From the NCBI RefSeq assembly GCF_023856365.1, contig NW_026042409.1, positions 112,001-176,000 on the forward strand: 64,000 nucleotides of DNA. The letters are read 5' to 3'. A program made the position numbers and the translations under genes. The first letter of the stretch is position 1, and every line of letters starts with the position of its first letter. Of this stretch, positions 40,349 to 53,050 are shown in pieces. Source of the stretch: Brienomyrus brachyistius (taxonomy: Eukaryota; Chordata; Actinopteri; Osteoglossiformes; Mormyridae). The notes under the pieces were generated by a model, which made no database searches, was not told the origin of the DNA, and worked only from the letters and a program-made list of their open reading frames with translations.

Positions 40349-40788
40349 TATTTAATGGTTTTCCATCTGAGGAATTTGCAAAAAACTGCAGTGCATGATG
40401 GGTCGGACCTAAAGGCTGCCTTAACGTCCTCATCTGTATGACGACATACATCAAGACTAGGAAGGTGCATAATGTTCATGTCTGGTTGCGTTTGTTGGTC
40501 CAGAAAGTAATTCAATTTCGCCATGTAGGTTACGTTCTTAAAAACTGCTTGGATATAGCCCGATTATATGCTGTGGGCCTTTTAATTTCTTTGTTTACCA
40601 GGTAGGCTACCTTCTTTAAACTGCGTTTTGTTAGACTACATATTTAGGGAGGTCTTTATAAATTTATAGTAGTCTTCATAAATATGTACATAGTTTAGCC
40701 TAACCCAGCCACTTAAGGGAGAAAGCCAGCTCAACTAGGTGTCGGTCCCAAGCCCGGATTAATGGGGAGGGTTGGCGTCAAGAAATAA
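40349..40788. repeat. Dispersed repeat, SINE-free form (unit 2)
   Basis: Counterpart of 21,733-22,172. Just upstream, near 40,178, unit 2 has a replaced stretch (TATTAATTTACTTACAAAAT) where units 1 and 3 have a longer one. Confidence 0.75.
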
Positions 40789-41934
40789 AGAGACTGTATC
40801 TTCACTGCATGACTGATGTCAAAATGTGTGAAATATGTGGTTGTATTAATAAATGCATTAAAGTAGGTTAATGATTCTGTGCTGTCTAAATTGTATAGAA
40901 AATTTCTACGTATAGCCAAACAAATCTCCTCCTGTTTGAAAAGGCATAGAAAAAGCAATTTAGCCACTAAAACTTTACAGTTTTTGTGAGGGACAGTCGA
41001 ATTCTCTCGTTTCTCTCGTCAAGTTTTTTTGTGATCCTGCACCTACACTTTGCCGGCCCCAGGAGGATGGGCTCCCCCTTTGAGTTTGGTCCCTCCCAAG
41101 GTTTCTTCCTTCTTGGGAGTTTTTCCATGCTATCGGCGCCTATGGCTTACTCACTGGGGGCTTTGGGTGGGCATGATATAAAGCAAAGCATTTTCCCTCC
41201 CAGTTTCCTCCTCTGGTCCACATTGCAGGACCATCAGCCATCAGAAACAGCCAGACGGTCTCCTTCAGCTTCTTTAGTGTCCTTGGAAGCCAAGGCAGTT
41301 TTAGGTCTGAGAAGAGGTTTATCAGAAGGACACATATTACGTCGTTTGTCCTGAAATGTAACATGGGGAGGAAAAGTTAAGCGGTTTAGTCAGATTGGAG
41401 TCGTTTATTCAGCAGTGGCAGCGCCAGTGACTTAATGCTACAGGTGCTATAGGGGAGTGAGATTATTTAGACCGGGTGCTTTAGCTTTTCAGCTTATGTA
41501 GATGGTGTATAGAAGCACACAGCACGATAAGCTACAGCATGGATAAAATAGGATAAAATATGAAATTCTAACGTCTAGCTCACAGAGCCTCTATGTGTAC
41601 TTTGAAGAAAAAATACACTACAAGTATGCTGTAAAAACCGCAAAAATGTCTTACACAATATACAGATTTTACAGATAGTTAAAGAAAAAATGAAACCAAT
41701 ATTTTGGGGGTGCTGTGGGGGTACTATGGTCATTGGAGGAGGAGCTAGAGCCCCCCCCCCAAGCTTTTCCTTGGTGCTGCCACTGTTGTTCAGATTAAAA
41801 GTAACATTGTCATTAATAAACAGTACTCTGATCAAATTTTTGCATGTACAAACACAATCAAAGTTTAACCACATGTTTAGACACAATTCACACACCTGTT
41901 ACATTTCCATAATGCTAAGACTCTCTACACTTAC

Positions 41935-42027
41935 TTCATCCACTTTCTTGTTTGGTACACAGTCATTTGATGGATGTGTAAGATCATTACCAGACCGTCT
42001 GCTGCAAACTCTACAGTTAATGAATGG
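41935..42027 (-). pseudogene. Chemerin-like gene, exon 3 (copy 2)
   Basis: Identical by eye to copy 1 with the same splice sites. Confidence 0.5.
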
Positions 42028-42834
42028 CTGCAAAAACACACAGACACACAAAAACAGTATTTAAAGAGTGGTGGGCAATAAATACAGTGAGAGAAGGTGT
42101 AGTAAAGATATATCTAATGATTTAAGGCAGAGCTGCTGGAGTGCAGGGTTTAATGACACAGAACAATTTTAGAGGAAAGAGCTTCCAAAGCAGGGTCACC
42201 ATAAGGCTATATTATACAAAGCAAGTTCATCTAAAAGTATGAACAACAAATCCCGTTTAACTGAACACTGCTCTGTATTAAAATACTGTCCTCCGATCAA
42301 GCTAAGTGGTCCTGTAGTTCACTATTTAAAGAGGTAAATTTAAAGGGTAATTCACACTGCACATCTACCCTGCTCTGACCAGGTTTAATTACTGGCTTTC
42401 TAATTAAAACAAGAGTTAAGTCCTGCCCTTTCACCACAAAACACCACACTGCCATTTAAGGCTGATTTCAACAATGAGTTTTAGTTAACCTGGCTCGATT
42501 GAGTTAACTCTGGGTATGTAAAACCCGCTTTGTAGTACAGCCCACAGGTCTTTAAATAAGGCCAGCTAGGGTTCATAGCTCGAAGCATAATCTACAGGTC
42601 ACCCCTCAGATGATTAGCATTTGCTTCTGCCTGGTAATCCAGCCTTTAAGCCTGTAAACCTACTAAAATTTGAGAATAAGGTGAAGGAACTGGCTCTTTG
42701 AGGCCACCTATGTATTTGTTACTTTATTGTTGGCTAACTTTCCCCCGCAGGGCATCAAAAAAGTTAACATGAACCTAAATTAATTTGCTAACTGATATGT
42801 CCAATGCTCACAGTCACAGTGACTCTTTACTTAC

Positions 42835-42939
42835 CCTCTTGTCCATGAAAATACAGTCAGCCCGATGGTCTGTTGCAGTTGACTTTGGACATTTTGTTGC
42901 TCTCAAGAGAATCTCAATGTCAATGTATTCACTGCTGAT
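42835..42939 (-). pseudogene. Chemerin-like gene, exon 2 (copy 2)
   Basis: Identical by eye to copy 1 with the same splice sites. Confidence 0.5.
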
Positions 42940-43241
42940 CTAAATCACATAAACACGTTATATACAAAATTGCCTACAACTGTTTTAAAGGCAATATAAC
43001 AAACAATAATCACCCAAAAAATGGCAAACTGTCACAGACTTGACTGCAGCAGATTCAGAGAGAAACTGTGAGAAGGTAAAATTGACCAGGGCTGAGATAT
43101 ACAACCATCACTTTCATTGTGAAGAGACATTAAGCATCATATGCATTGAAATTAAAACATCAAAATCAATGTGATACTCATTAGTTCAGCTTGCAGATGA
43201 TGAAAGTTTCACACTTTTGTAAACACTTTCTCAGCAGTTAC

Positions 43242-43420
43242 CTTCGGACGGCCCTGGATGTTATAGAAATTCATGTGCTGACGGGTTCCTTGATGAGCAT
43301 TTTCGACTGCGAGTTTAATGGCCGTCTTGTGAGTGCAGGGAGACTGTGGTAATCTTGCTGGGCCTCTGTGGAGATAAGCAGAGCTCCATAAGCCAAAACC
43401 AGAAGCAGCAGGCGGGTCAT
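43242..43420 (-). pseudogene. Chemerin-like gene, exon 1 with the same frame break (copy 2)
   Basis: Same signal peptide and same one-base misregister as copy 1, so the break precedes the duplication or both copies share a consensus error. Confidence 0.5.
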
Positions 43421-43568
43421 CTTCCTCTCAGCTTTGAAGGGAGAAGCAGGACTGAGGACACTGATCTGTGGTCCCCTTATCCAGCACGTCCAGGGGCGTG
43501 TCCTTCACTCGAAACAAACAGACCTTTGAACAACATTGGAAAACTCTTCAGGATGAATTGAGGCAGGT

Positions 43569-44114
43569 GGTCAAGTGGGTTTATTGTTATTTCAGCAATA
43601 TACACAGTACACAGTGAAAGGAAACATTGTTCCTCCTGGACCACGGTGCAACACAAAGAAGAAAAACAGAAACAACACAAGATGACACAAGTGCGGGCAA
43701 GATAGAACTATACAGAGTGAAAGGAGCACAAACAGAGGGAGAAAGTGCAAGATAAACACAAGAGCAACAATACAATACTACAGGACAAGACAGCGCAGTC
43801 AAGAACACAGAGTGCAGCCAGAGCTAACCTGAATAGGGGCATCAAGGTTGCCAGGCAGGCAGAGAAACAGAAAATAGAGGTCTACTTCACATACAACAAC
43901 CCACAGTGGGTGTGGCAGGGAATACAACACATTACAAACTTCAAAGGCAACAACACCGTCACTGTTAACAGCAACGCCCTTTTAGCAAAGGAGCTAAACA
44001 GCTTCTTTGCTCGTCTGGAGGAACACAGAGCAGACATAGCCACACTGCCCCCTCCCCCAATCTCCAGCACTCACAGACTCCCTCTGCAGGAACACCACGC
44101 GAGAAGGCACATTG
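43569..44114. mobile_element. LINE fragments (copy 2 of 24,955-25,500)
   Basis: Offset 18,614 bp; no difference noticed. Confidence 0.65.
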
Positions 44115-44688
44115 CATCTCTAGGTGTGTGGAGTTTAAGACAAGGCAAGTGATGCTACGATAATATAATTCCTTGGTAAGACCCCACCTAGAATATTGTG
44201 TGCGGGTTTGGTTACCATACCTTAAGAAGGACATTGCTGCCTTGGAAAAGGTGCAACGTAGGGCAACGAGAATGATTCCTGGTCTTAGAGGAATGTCTAA
44301 TGAGGAGAGGTTAGCTGAGCTGAATCTGTTTAGCCTCGAGCAAAGGAGACTAAGGGGGGACATAATCCAGGTGTTTAAGATTCTAACAGGTCTGGATGCT
44401 GTTCAGCCAAATGGCTATTTCAATGTTAGTTTAAATACCAGAACTCGTGGCCATAAGTGGAAATTAGCTGGAGAACATTTTAAAACGAATTTGATGAAGC
44501 ATTTCTGTACACAGCGTGTAGTTAGAGTATGGAATAGTCTTCCTGTTATTGTAACACAAGCTAAAACCCTGGGTTCTTTTAAATCAGAGCTAGATAAGAT
44601 TTTTGAGCTATTAGCTAAGTTCTCCTCAAAGGAGCTTGATGGGCCGAATGGCCTCCTCTCATTTGTAAATCTCTTTGGTTCTTATGAG
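44114..44688 (+). pseudogene. CR1-like LINE 3' end (copy 2)
   Basis: Translation identical to copy 1 across the frame 44,173-44,916. Confidence 0.8.
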
Positions 44689-44689
44689 T

Positions 44690-44804
44690 CAGCTTACAGA
44701 GATGAGGTCCAGAAACTGATAGGTTGGAGTTCAGCAAACAATTTGGCACTAAACAGCACAAAGACAAAGGAATCACTGACTTCAGGAAGGATGGAGGCGA
44801 CACT
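44690..44804 (+). pseudogene. LINE palm fragment (copy 2)
   Basis: As 26,076-26,190. Confidence 0.55.
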
Positions 44805-44993
44805 GGCCTGCCTAGATGGATGGATGGATGTTTTTATTGACATTGTAAGTACAATGAGATTTAGTTTGGAACGCGCCAGCAGCTACACAGTATATTTACA
44901 ATTATATAGATTGTGAGGCATAAAATAAGGTGTGAGTAATATAACATAACGACATAATATAAGTAATCATTAATTAATCATTACAGATGGTAT

Positions 44994-45858
44994 GAGGTGT
45001 GAACCGCTAGGCTGCTATGGCATGTTTGGTATCAAACCGATGGAAAATCACTCCAGTTTCCAAATCTGGTCAGTGGTTACCACGAAAGTGAATATATCAA
45101 AAGTTACACCAGCCTAACGAAAATCATCAATACAAGGGAAATCACTCTGGTCATAAATCTCAAAAGGACTGATACAGACCCCCTTCCGAAAGCCCGCCAA
45201 ATGGATGGTCAGCCATTGGTCCAGGAGTCGAATTCCTGGTCACTCCTATTCACGAACTTTACACTATAAAACCTGGCACCTCAGAACAAAGCCAGGAGAG
45301 GAGAAACAGAAGGGAGGAGAAAACAAAAGACCATCAGCACGAAGAGAGGCAGAGAACATCAGCCCAAGAGAAGAGAAGCCCACAAGAAGCCCTCCTGAAG
45401 CCTATCAGTGAAGACCCAGCTGGACAGAGAACTGCAACCAAGCCCAAGCTTCACCAGGAGAGGGAATCAGAGGGGCTCCACTCCAACAACCGCTGCAAAC
45501 ACCGCGCCTCCCTGAGTGCCATCACCCATCAGCTCATCAGCCTCCGCAACCAACTGCCAAGACCCCCCCCCCCCCCACTCTGCAACCAAGTAAACAAACT
45601 TCCTTTCATTTATAACAACCTAAACTCCTATTCACCTGCTATATTACTTTAGGACAGTATTTCCACAAATTGCTTGCTTTGCAGAACAGTATTTTCCCTT
45701 TTAAGGTTACTCATTTTAAATCTGGTCATTGCATTTTCATGATTACATTGTTTGTGTCCACTCCGTTATTTCGTGTTTATTGTTTGTTAGGTGTAATGTC
45801 TGTCTTATGTTAGTTATAGGAATAAATGCATGTCTTTTACACAACTTCAGCCTCCGTT
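44994..45858 (+). promoter_or_regulatory. LTR- or promoter-like segment (copy 2)
   Basis: As 26,380-27,245; the C-run near 45,563 is shorter than in copy 1. Confidence 0.35.
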
Positions 45859-47070
45859 CATTGAGTGCTCACAAGAATCCCTGCCTGTGCGATCTACGCT
45901 CTGAAACCTCAAATTCGCCTGAAATATCGCGAGACTCTCTCTCATTGGCCGTGAGGGGAGCTTCGCTACCGATCGTTTACATTACCTGGTGACGCAGCTC
46001 GTTGGACATGCCTTCTATTCTAACCCAGGTTATTACGTGATACTGGTTATTAATGAGTTCCATTTAAGTCACACATTAACAGACTCACGGTGTTTCGCAA
46101 TTGAGTTTGAGCCGACCATTCAGCATAAAAATTGGTTAATAATCACAAGGCACAAGGTTTAAACTTATTCTGAGCACACAATTTAAACTTTTTATGACCG
46201 AACGTGCAGTGAAGAAGCGCTACTGTCAACTGGTTGCAAAAGTCGCACTCATGGCAATCTGAAGGCATTTAAGCGGGATCATATGGGCTTATTATAGTTA
46301 TTTTTATTTCTATTATTAGTAGTTATATTATTTTGTTTTATTTTCGGTGATTTCATTGTAGTTCTTTCGTATTAAACTGCAGTAAACTTTAACCCTATGT
46401 CTGACGAGATTCTCAGATGTAGCGCTTTGTTTCCAGGTTCAATTCGGACGAGTGTCTCCGTTTCTATATATCCTGGGAGAGATCTCTCTATTAGCGAACG
46501 GGAATACTTGTTATGAGGTTCTAACCTAAATTATGTTGCGCTTGGACATAAGACCGATAGCTTAGTTACCTATCAGGATCATACTCGTATGTGTGTGCCT
46601 GCTTTAGACAAAGCAAGTTTAACACAACTTTGCGCTGTGAGCCAAGTGTGTGTCATTTAGAAATTGGGAGTCTCCTGTGCTTGAGACCCGCCGTGGTTAA
46701 GCACCATTTGCGACGAGATATAGTGCACTCACAATTTAAATCTGTCGCCGTAACGCGTGCGCCGTCTCGCTTCAGTAATTGTTTTAAGGGGTGATGACGA
46801 AGATGACGAATTTACTTTCCTGAAGAGGAGCAGGATGGGTCACGCGTTCTGTAAGATTTGTCTCCCACGGGGAAGGAACGATGTCAGTCGGCATGAAAAA
46901 TCCAAGTCATTAGTGAATGACAGAGCCGCATGAGTGAACATGAAAAATTAATAGAAAATAAATGACAAATGGTTATTTTATATTTTATATATTTTATATA
47001 TTTATATTTATATTATATTTTATATAATTTATATTATTTTATATTTCCTGTCTTAAAATGTAAGGGATAC

Positions 47071-48787
47071 ACATGGTCATTTCCGTTGTTTCCTGTTTCC
47101 TGCGAGAGTGATACTGACTGCTAGCGCGCGAACTTTGAAACCATAGATATCACCTAAATAATAATTCGAGTTAAGTCATTGGGAAAAAGCTTCGCAAGAT
47201 TAATAATCCTCCAAAATAAATAAATAAAATTTCCCAGACCCCGACGGATTAATCACCTACGCAAGTACCGACCCACGATCTTCGTTCAATTAAGAAGGTG
47301 CTTCCAGCCTTACAGCCTCAGTTTACGTAAGTACAACGCCATGTCTACTGTTCCGTGTTCTGAGTGTAATATGTTTAGCTATTCTTCTCCAGTCATTAGC
47401 GGTATTTATACATGTGAGAAGTGTCAGTTAGTCGCTAGACTGACGGAGAAGATTGTAGTGTTAGAGGGACGTATCCGGACGTTACATAACATTCAGGAGA
47501 ATGAGAGTTTTATTGACTCAGTATTAGCGGCTCCGGATATGTCCGCGATAGCCAGTAAGTCTCCCCCTGCTCCGGCAGCAGAGCCTTCGCAGCAAGGCGA
47601 GTGGGTGACGACCCGGCGGCATAGTCGCAAATCCAAACCAAACTTACACCGGCACCATTCGCCTATCCGCGTTTCCAACAGGTTCTCCCCACTCAGTGAA
47701 ACTCCCACTGAGACGCCTGTTGAAAGTGCTCTAATAATTGGTGATTCTATTCTAAGAAACGTGAGAGTAGCGACTCCAGCGACCATTGTAAATTGTCTCC
47801 CGGGTGCCAGAGCGACCGACATCTCGGCAAATTTAAAAGTGCTGGCTAAAAGTAAACGTAAATACTCTCAGATAGTTATCCACGTCGGCACTAATGATGT
47901 CCGATTGAGGCAATCGGAGATCACAAAGGCAAATTTTAAAGAGGTGTGCAACATTGCGAAGAAGATGTGTGTGTCAGTAACGTGCTCTGTCCAGACTAAA
48001 AACTCAAGTCCAGACTAAAAACACACCTGTTTAGTTTAGCGTATAGGGACACTAGTTCTAGCCCTAGCTAACTCTTCACTCCCAGGCAGACCTGTAGTGT
48101 GAGGTGTAGAGCTGGGTGGGGATCGGTGCCATTGGCTTTGGATGAACTGGATTGTCAGTGCTGTCACTCTAGCTTTGCAATCTCTTGTGGAACTGGAGTG
48201 CTGACATTTCAGGGACTCCCCATGCCGGCATTCCCACTTGCCTCTCCCTCCTACTGATGCTGCCATAGCCATATCTGCCGGAGCTTGCAGATTGCACTTC
48301 ATATTGTACTCACCTAGCTTTTAGCACTGCCAATAGCCTCCTCTACTATGCCTAATTGTACATTTTATTTCCCCTACTCCTCCTGGGGGTGATGCCTGGA
48401 GACCTCAATCTATCAAGATATCCAGCACACCCGACCACCACCAGTGACGTCCCTGCATCCAGCTCGCCGTTCTGATCTTCCATGTATGACCCGCTGCCTT
48501 ACCTCTGGTTGCCTGGCAATTGGAAGAAGACTCGGCTTCGGCATTGGCTTATCTTCCTTGCTCTCCTCTCTCTATTTGACTATCCCTGCCGGCCCCTGGA
48601 GGATGGGCTTCCCCTTTGAGTCTGGTCCCTCTCAAGGTTTCTTCCTTCTAGGGAGTTTTTCCTTGCCACTGTCGCCTATGGCTTACTCACTGGGGGCTTT
48701 GGGTGAGGATACTGTAAAGCGCTTTGAGACAATGTAATGTTGTGATAATGCGCTATATAAAAATAAATTTGTTTGTTTGTTGTTGTT
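47071..48787 (+). mobile_element. LINE insertion with internal deletion, TSD GATAC
   Basis: GATAC flanks both sides (47,066-47,070 and 48,788-48,792). The uninterrupted site reads GGGATACTGGAGCC at 28,451 and 50,748. The insert contains a 5' leader, a complete-looking ORF1 start, then directly the last codons of ORF2-like sequence (CTGTTTAGTTTAGCGTATAG), a 3' UTR with GCCTATGGCTTACTCACTGG and GCGCTATATAAAAATAAATT, and a TTTG/TTG tail. Nearly all of ORF2 is missing. A 15-bp direct repeat GTCCAGACTAAAAAC straddles the deletion joint near 47,990-48,030. Confidence 0.88.
47341..48018 (+). CDS. LINE ORF1 protein with zinc-finger-like N-terminus and SGNH/GDSL esterase-like domain (truncated)
   Basis: A 225-residue frame. 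The N-terminus has paired CxxC motifs (CSEC at residue 6, CEKC near 28), a PHD/ribbon-like finger, then a short coiled coil. Residues about 127 onward carry the SGNH hydrolase blocks: [12 protein letters not shown] (nucleophile Ser), [10 protein letters not shown] and [12 protein letters not shown]1 proteins of CR1/L2-type fish LINEs have this architecture and act in RNA binding and retrotransposition. The frame ends early where ORF1 is fused to ORF2/3' UTR sequence, so the C-terminal part of the esterase (with the usual Asp/His) is lost. Probably non-functional. Confidence 0.75.
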   Translation: MSTVPCSECNMFSYSSPVISGIYTCEKCQLVARLTEKIVVLEGRIRTLHNIQENESFIDSVLAAPDMSAIASKSPPAPAAEPSQQGEWVTTRRHSRKSKPNLHRHHSPIRVSNRFSPLSETPTETPVESALIIGDSILRNVRVATPATIVNCLPGARATDISANLKVLAKSKRKYSQIVIHVGTNDVRLRQSEITKANFKEVCNIAKKMCVSVTCSVQTKNSSPD

Positions 48788-49497
48788 GATACTGGAGCCT
48801 GGTTGCGGTGGTGGGATGGCTCACGGCGGGTGCCGGAAAATTTCCTTTATTTTCAAATCCAAACCTTGACAGGTATGCTGCTGTTCCAAATCATGGGTGC
48901 ATGTTACAAGTGCGGAACATATTTTAACTTAGTACTAACTTAGCATCATATTTGATCTGATTCGACTGAATATCCCAGGTTTCCATCTCTCATGCATCTG
49001 GTGTGACGTGTTTTCAGACTCTCAGGCTGGCGCAAAGAAATCTTACGGGAATTGAACGTCTCACTCCGGCCAGCTGACCAAAGTTGGTAACCTTGGTATT
49101 GTGTGTAGGAGATTCGGTATAACTATAATTTCGTTCTCCATTTACATGCCCGTAGTGTCTTTAAGTGTTATGTAGTTTTGCCTGAAACGCAAAAATAAAA
49201 CAAAGCAATTAAAGCCGTAAGTGGCTCAAATTGTGCTGTAGCGATTGAAGAACTTTTGTCGGAAGTTGGATTCGAACCCACGCCTTACTTGGGAGAACAG
49301 AATACCAGAATAGAGTAGGTTAAGTCCAGCCTTGGCTTCCAAGCTGACGTTTTTCTACATATGTGCTTGTGTATCATGGACAGTAAGAGGGGGCAGGCAA
49401 GGAGAGAATTTCTCTCTTTGGGGATCAATAGAGTGTTGTTATTATAACGTCTAAAAAGTATGATGGTCTGTCGATAAATCAATAAGAAAATAAATGA

Positions 49498-49680
49498 AGT
49501 CGTTTTCGCGAACACGCTGGAAAAGCCAGGGGCCGGACCGACTGTAGGGGGCGTGGCCAGAGACAGCCATCTCAGGCTGTCAAGTCTCCCGTTTTGGCCG
49601 GGAAACTACCGTATTTTACTTCTCTTTCCCGCCGTCCTCCCGTATTAGTATTTTCCCGTAAATCTCCCTTATATTATATA
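49498..49680. repeat. Block shared with 50,388-50,571
   Basis: Both copies run from GAAGTCGTTTTCGCGAACAC through CTCCCGTTTTGGCCGGGAAA to AAATCTCCCTTATATTATAT and lead into a tRNA-like copy, offset 891 bp. Confidence 0.85.
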
Positions 49681-49683
49681 GTT

Positions 49684-49754
49684 GCTGGATAGTGTAGTGG
49701 TAAGATCGCCGCCTTTCACACGGGAGACCGGGGTTCGAATCCCGGTTGTGGCCA
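49684..49754 (+). pseudogene. tRNA-Glu(TTC)-like sequence, copy a
   Basis: D-arm-like TAGTGTAGTGGTAAGA, anticodon-loop-like CTTTCAC (TTC) and B box GGTTCGAATCC ending in CCA. Acceptor pairing is weak (about 5 of 7 including wobbles) and the anticodon stem has mismatches, so a pseudo-tRNA or SINE head is more likely than a working gene. A TTTT follows downstream. Confidence 0.6.
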
Positions 49755-49828
49755 AAAAAATATTTTATATATTTTATATATTTATATTATATTTATATTA
49801 TATTTTTTATATATTGTATTATATAGTT

Positions 49829-49899
49829 GCTGGATAGTGTAGTGGTAAGATCGCCGCCTTTCACACGGGAGACCGGGGTTCGAATCCCGGTTGTGGCCA
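49829..49899 (+). pseudogene. tRNA-Glu(TTC)-like sequence, copy b
   Basis: Identical to copy a, 145 bp downstream, separated by a TATATTT tract. Confidence 0.6.
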
Positions 49900-50574
49900 A
49901 AAATATATTTTATATATTTTATATATTTTATATATTTATATTTATATTTATTATATATTTTATATAATATATATATCAACATCCCCACATTCCGAGATTG
50001 GGTACCAAGCCCCATATATATTAGTAGGCTGAATACAAGAGCAGCTGACCTGAGAAATAAGAAATAAGCTAAGCTGGAAACAGATCAGCTGATCTACACC
50101 ACAGCAACAGTGATCCTTGAGCTGGAGCCGGACCGTCTTTGAAGACTCCGTAAATCTCCGTATAATAATATATATCTACGGGAACGAGAAAGCAGAGAAC
50201 AAGAACAAGATTTGTAAATGTAAGATTTGAAGGACCCGGCATGAAAAATAGAATAGTTCTCGTCATTAGTGAACATGTGTCTCGTCATTGTGTATCATGG
50301 ACAGTAAGAGGGGGATCAATAGAGTGTTGTTATTATAACGTCTAAAAAGTATGATGGTCTGTCGATAAATCAATCAGATAAATAATGAAGTCGTTTTCGC
50401 GAACACGCTGGAAAAGCCAGGGGCCGGACCGACTGTAGGGGGCGTGGCCAGAGACAGCCATCTCAGGCTGTCAAGTCTCCCGTTTTGGCCGGGAAACTAC
50501 CGTATTTTACTTCTCTTTCCCGCCGTCCTCCCGTATTAGTATTTTCCCGTAAATCTCCCTTATATTATATAGTT

Positions 50575-50645
50575 GCTGGATAGTGTAGTGGTAAGATCGC
50601 CGCCTTTCACACGGGAGACCGGGGTTCGAATCCCGGTTGTGGCCA
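50575..50645 (+). pseudogene. tRNA-Glu(TTC)-like sequence, copy c
   Basis: Identical to copy a, offset 891 bp as part of the larger duplicated block. Confidence 0.6.
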
Positions 50646-50837
50646 AAAATTTATTTTATATATTTTATATATTTTATATATTTTATATATTTATATTTAT
50701 ATTATATATAATTTATATTATTTTATATTTCCTGTCTTAAAATGTAAGGGATACTGGAGCCTGGTTGCGGTGGTGGGATGGCTCACGGCGGGTGCCGGAA
50801 AATTTCCTTTATTTTCAAATCCAAACCTTGACAGGTA

Positions 50838-51825
50838 TGCTGCTGTTCCAAATCATGGGTGCATGTTACAAGTGCGGAACATATTTTAACTTAGTACTAA
50901 CTTAGCATCATATTTGATCTGATTCGACTGAATATCCCAGGTTTCCATCTCTCATGCATCTGGTGTGACGTGTTTTCAGACTCTCAGGCTGGCGCCTGAG
51001 AAACGTCTCACTCCGGCCAGCTGACCAAAGTTGGTAACCTTGGTATTGTGTGTAGGAGATTCGGTATAACTATAATTTCGTTCTCCATTTGCATGCCCGA
51101 AGTGTCTTTAAGTGTTATGTAGTTTTGCCTGAAACGCAAAAATAAAACAAAGCAATTAAAGCCGATCAGTGGCTCAAATTGTGCTGTAGCGATTGAAGAA
51201 CTTTTGTCGGAAGTTGGATTCGAACTTGGGATGCCTTACTTGGGAGAACAGAATACCAGAATAGAGTAGGTTAAGTCCAGCCTTGGCTTCCAAGCTGACG
51301 TTTTTCTACATATGTGCTTGTGTATCATGGACAGTAAGAGGGGGCAGGCAAGGAGAGAATTTCTCTCTTTGGGGATCAATAGAGTGTTGTTATTATAACG
51401 TCTAAAAAGTATGATGGTCTGTCGATAAATCAATAACAATATCAATGAAGTCAATGTTTATCTAAAGGAATCAGAATTCAGGAAAAGCCAGGGGCCGGAC
51501 CGAGTGTAGGGGGCGTGGCCAGAGACAGCCTGCTGACTGTTCCAAATCATGGGTGCATGTTACAAGTCCGGAACATATTTTAACTTAGTACTAACTTAGC
51601 ATCATATTTGATCTGATTCGACTGAATATCCCAGGTTTCCATCTCTCATGCATCTGGTGTGACGTGTTTTCAGACTCTCAGGCTGGCGCAAAGAAATCTT
51701 ACGGGAATTGAACGTCTCACTCCGGTCAGCTGACCAAAGTTGGTAACCTTGGTATTGTGTGTAGGAGATTCGGTATAACTATAATTTCGTTCTCCATTTA
51801 CATGCCCGTAGTGTCTTTAACCGGC
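50838..51825. repeat. Direct repeat pair (unit 3)
   Basis: Counterpart of 10,373-11,360. Confidence 0.8.
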
Positions 51826-52379
51826 TGCACAAACTGGATCCGCCTCCATTACGACACAACTTTGCCCTTATTGGCTTAAGAATTTAGTCACATACATGAC
51901 GTATATCTGCTATTTCTCCCGAGAAGCAGGTAAAGCAGTGGTAACTGCTTTGTAGTTAATTTACCTGGTAAAATTAAGTTTAAATAAATGATATAAATAC
52001 TGTAATAGTACTCGTGAGCTTTGTTTATTTGTTATTAGTTATTGTAATGTTGCGCTGCTTTATTTGTTTAATCGTCTAGTCTGTGGAGACATTCAAGTTA
52101 ATCAAATAAGAATTGCACTGTACACTGTACATGACCATAAAAACTTTGTATCCTTGAAATAAATGTTTTTGATCTTTTCCTTGGCAGTTATCTTTTTACA
52201 CAGGGCCTCTATGTACACGATAGTTTTTTTTTTCACGACTAACAGTATGGATCAGGAGTTGGTTATTGTAAAAGAAGTAATGTGCATGCAGGTGATATTT
52301 GTATAGATTTATCCACACCCTTGTAGCAGTGCTGCCATTGCAGTCAGATCTCGCAAACTAGGAGTATTAGTTGTCTTTA

Positions 52380-53050
52380 TTTCTCTTTATTTCTTGACGC
52401 CAACCCTCTCCATTAATCCGGGCTTGGGACTGGCACCTACCTGAGCTGGCTTGCTCCCTTAAGTGGCTGGGTTAGGCTAAACTATATATATATATTTACC
52501 AAGACTACAATAAAACATCTCGAAATGTGTAGTCTAGCAAAACGCAGTTTAAAGAAGGTAGCCTACCTGGCGAAATTGCAAACAAATTAAGGGCGTTAGG
52601 CAGCCTTTAGATCCTACCCATCATGCACTGCAGTTTTTTGCTAATTCCTCAAATGGAAAACTGTCCATCCATCCATCCATCCATTTTCCAAACCGCTTAT
52701 CCTACTGGATCGCGGGGGGTCTGGAGCCTATCCCGGAAGCAATGGGCACGAGACAGGGAACAACTCAGGATGGCGGGCCAGCCCATCGCAGGGCACACTC
52801 ACACACTATTCACTCACGCATACACTCCTATGGGCAATTTAGCAACTCCAATTAGCCTCAGCATGTTTTTGGACTGTGGGGGAAACCAGAGTACCCGGAG
52901 GAAACCCCACGATGACATGGGTAGAACATGCAAACTCCACACACATGTGACCCAGGTGGAGACTCGAACCCGGGCCCTAGAGGTGTGAGGCAACAGTGCT
53001 AACCACTGCACCACCATGCTGCCCCCTAAATGGAAAACCATTAAATACAA
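52380..53050. repeat. Dispersed repeat with SINE (unit 3)
   Basis: Counterpart of 11,915-12,585; opposite orientation to 63,714 onward. Confidence 0.75.
52662..53027 (-). mobile_element. tRNA-derived SINE, copy 2
   Basis: Same insertion and same 11-bp AAATGGAAAAC duplication (52,651-52,661 and 53,028-53,038), so it was present before the block was duplicated. Confidence 0.88.

Larger units (their letters stand above)
28453..47070. repeat. Tandem segmental array, unit 2 (about 18.6 kb)
   Basis: Begins GATACTGGAGCCTGGTTGCG. Order as in unit 1, with a 3.4-kb internal deletion at 28,575 and with the LTR/promoter block present. Its distal part is offset 18,613-18,651 bp from unit 1. Many stretches appear identical. 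Confidence 0.9.
48788..50749. repeat. Partial array unit between units 2 and 3
   Basis: 48,788-49,480 matches the start of unit 3 (50,750-51,440); then it diverges into GAAGTCGTTTTCGCGAACAC and a tRNA-like block. A second GAAGTCGTTTTCGCGAACAC at about 50,388 starts a near-repeat of 49,498-49,754. Confidence 0.8.

Noticed and set aside
49684..49754. Functional tRNA-Glu gene
   Set aside because: Acceptor and anticodon stems have mismatches by manual folding; kept only as a tRNA-like pseudogene.
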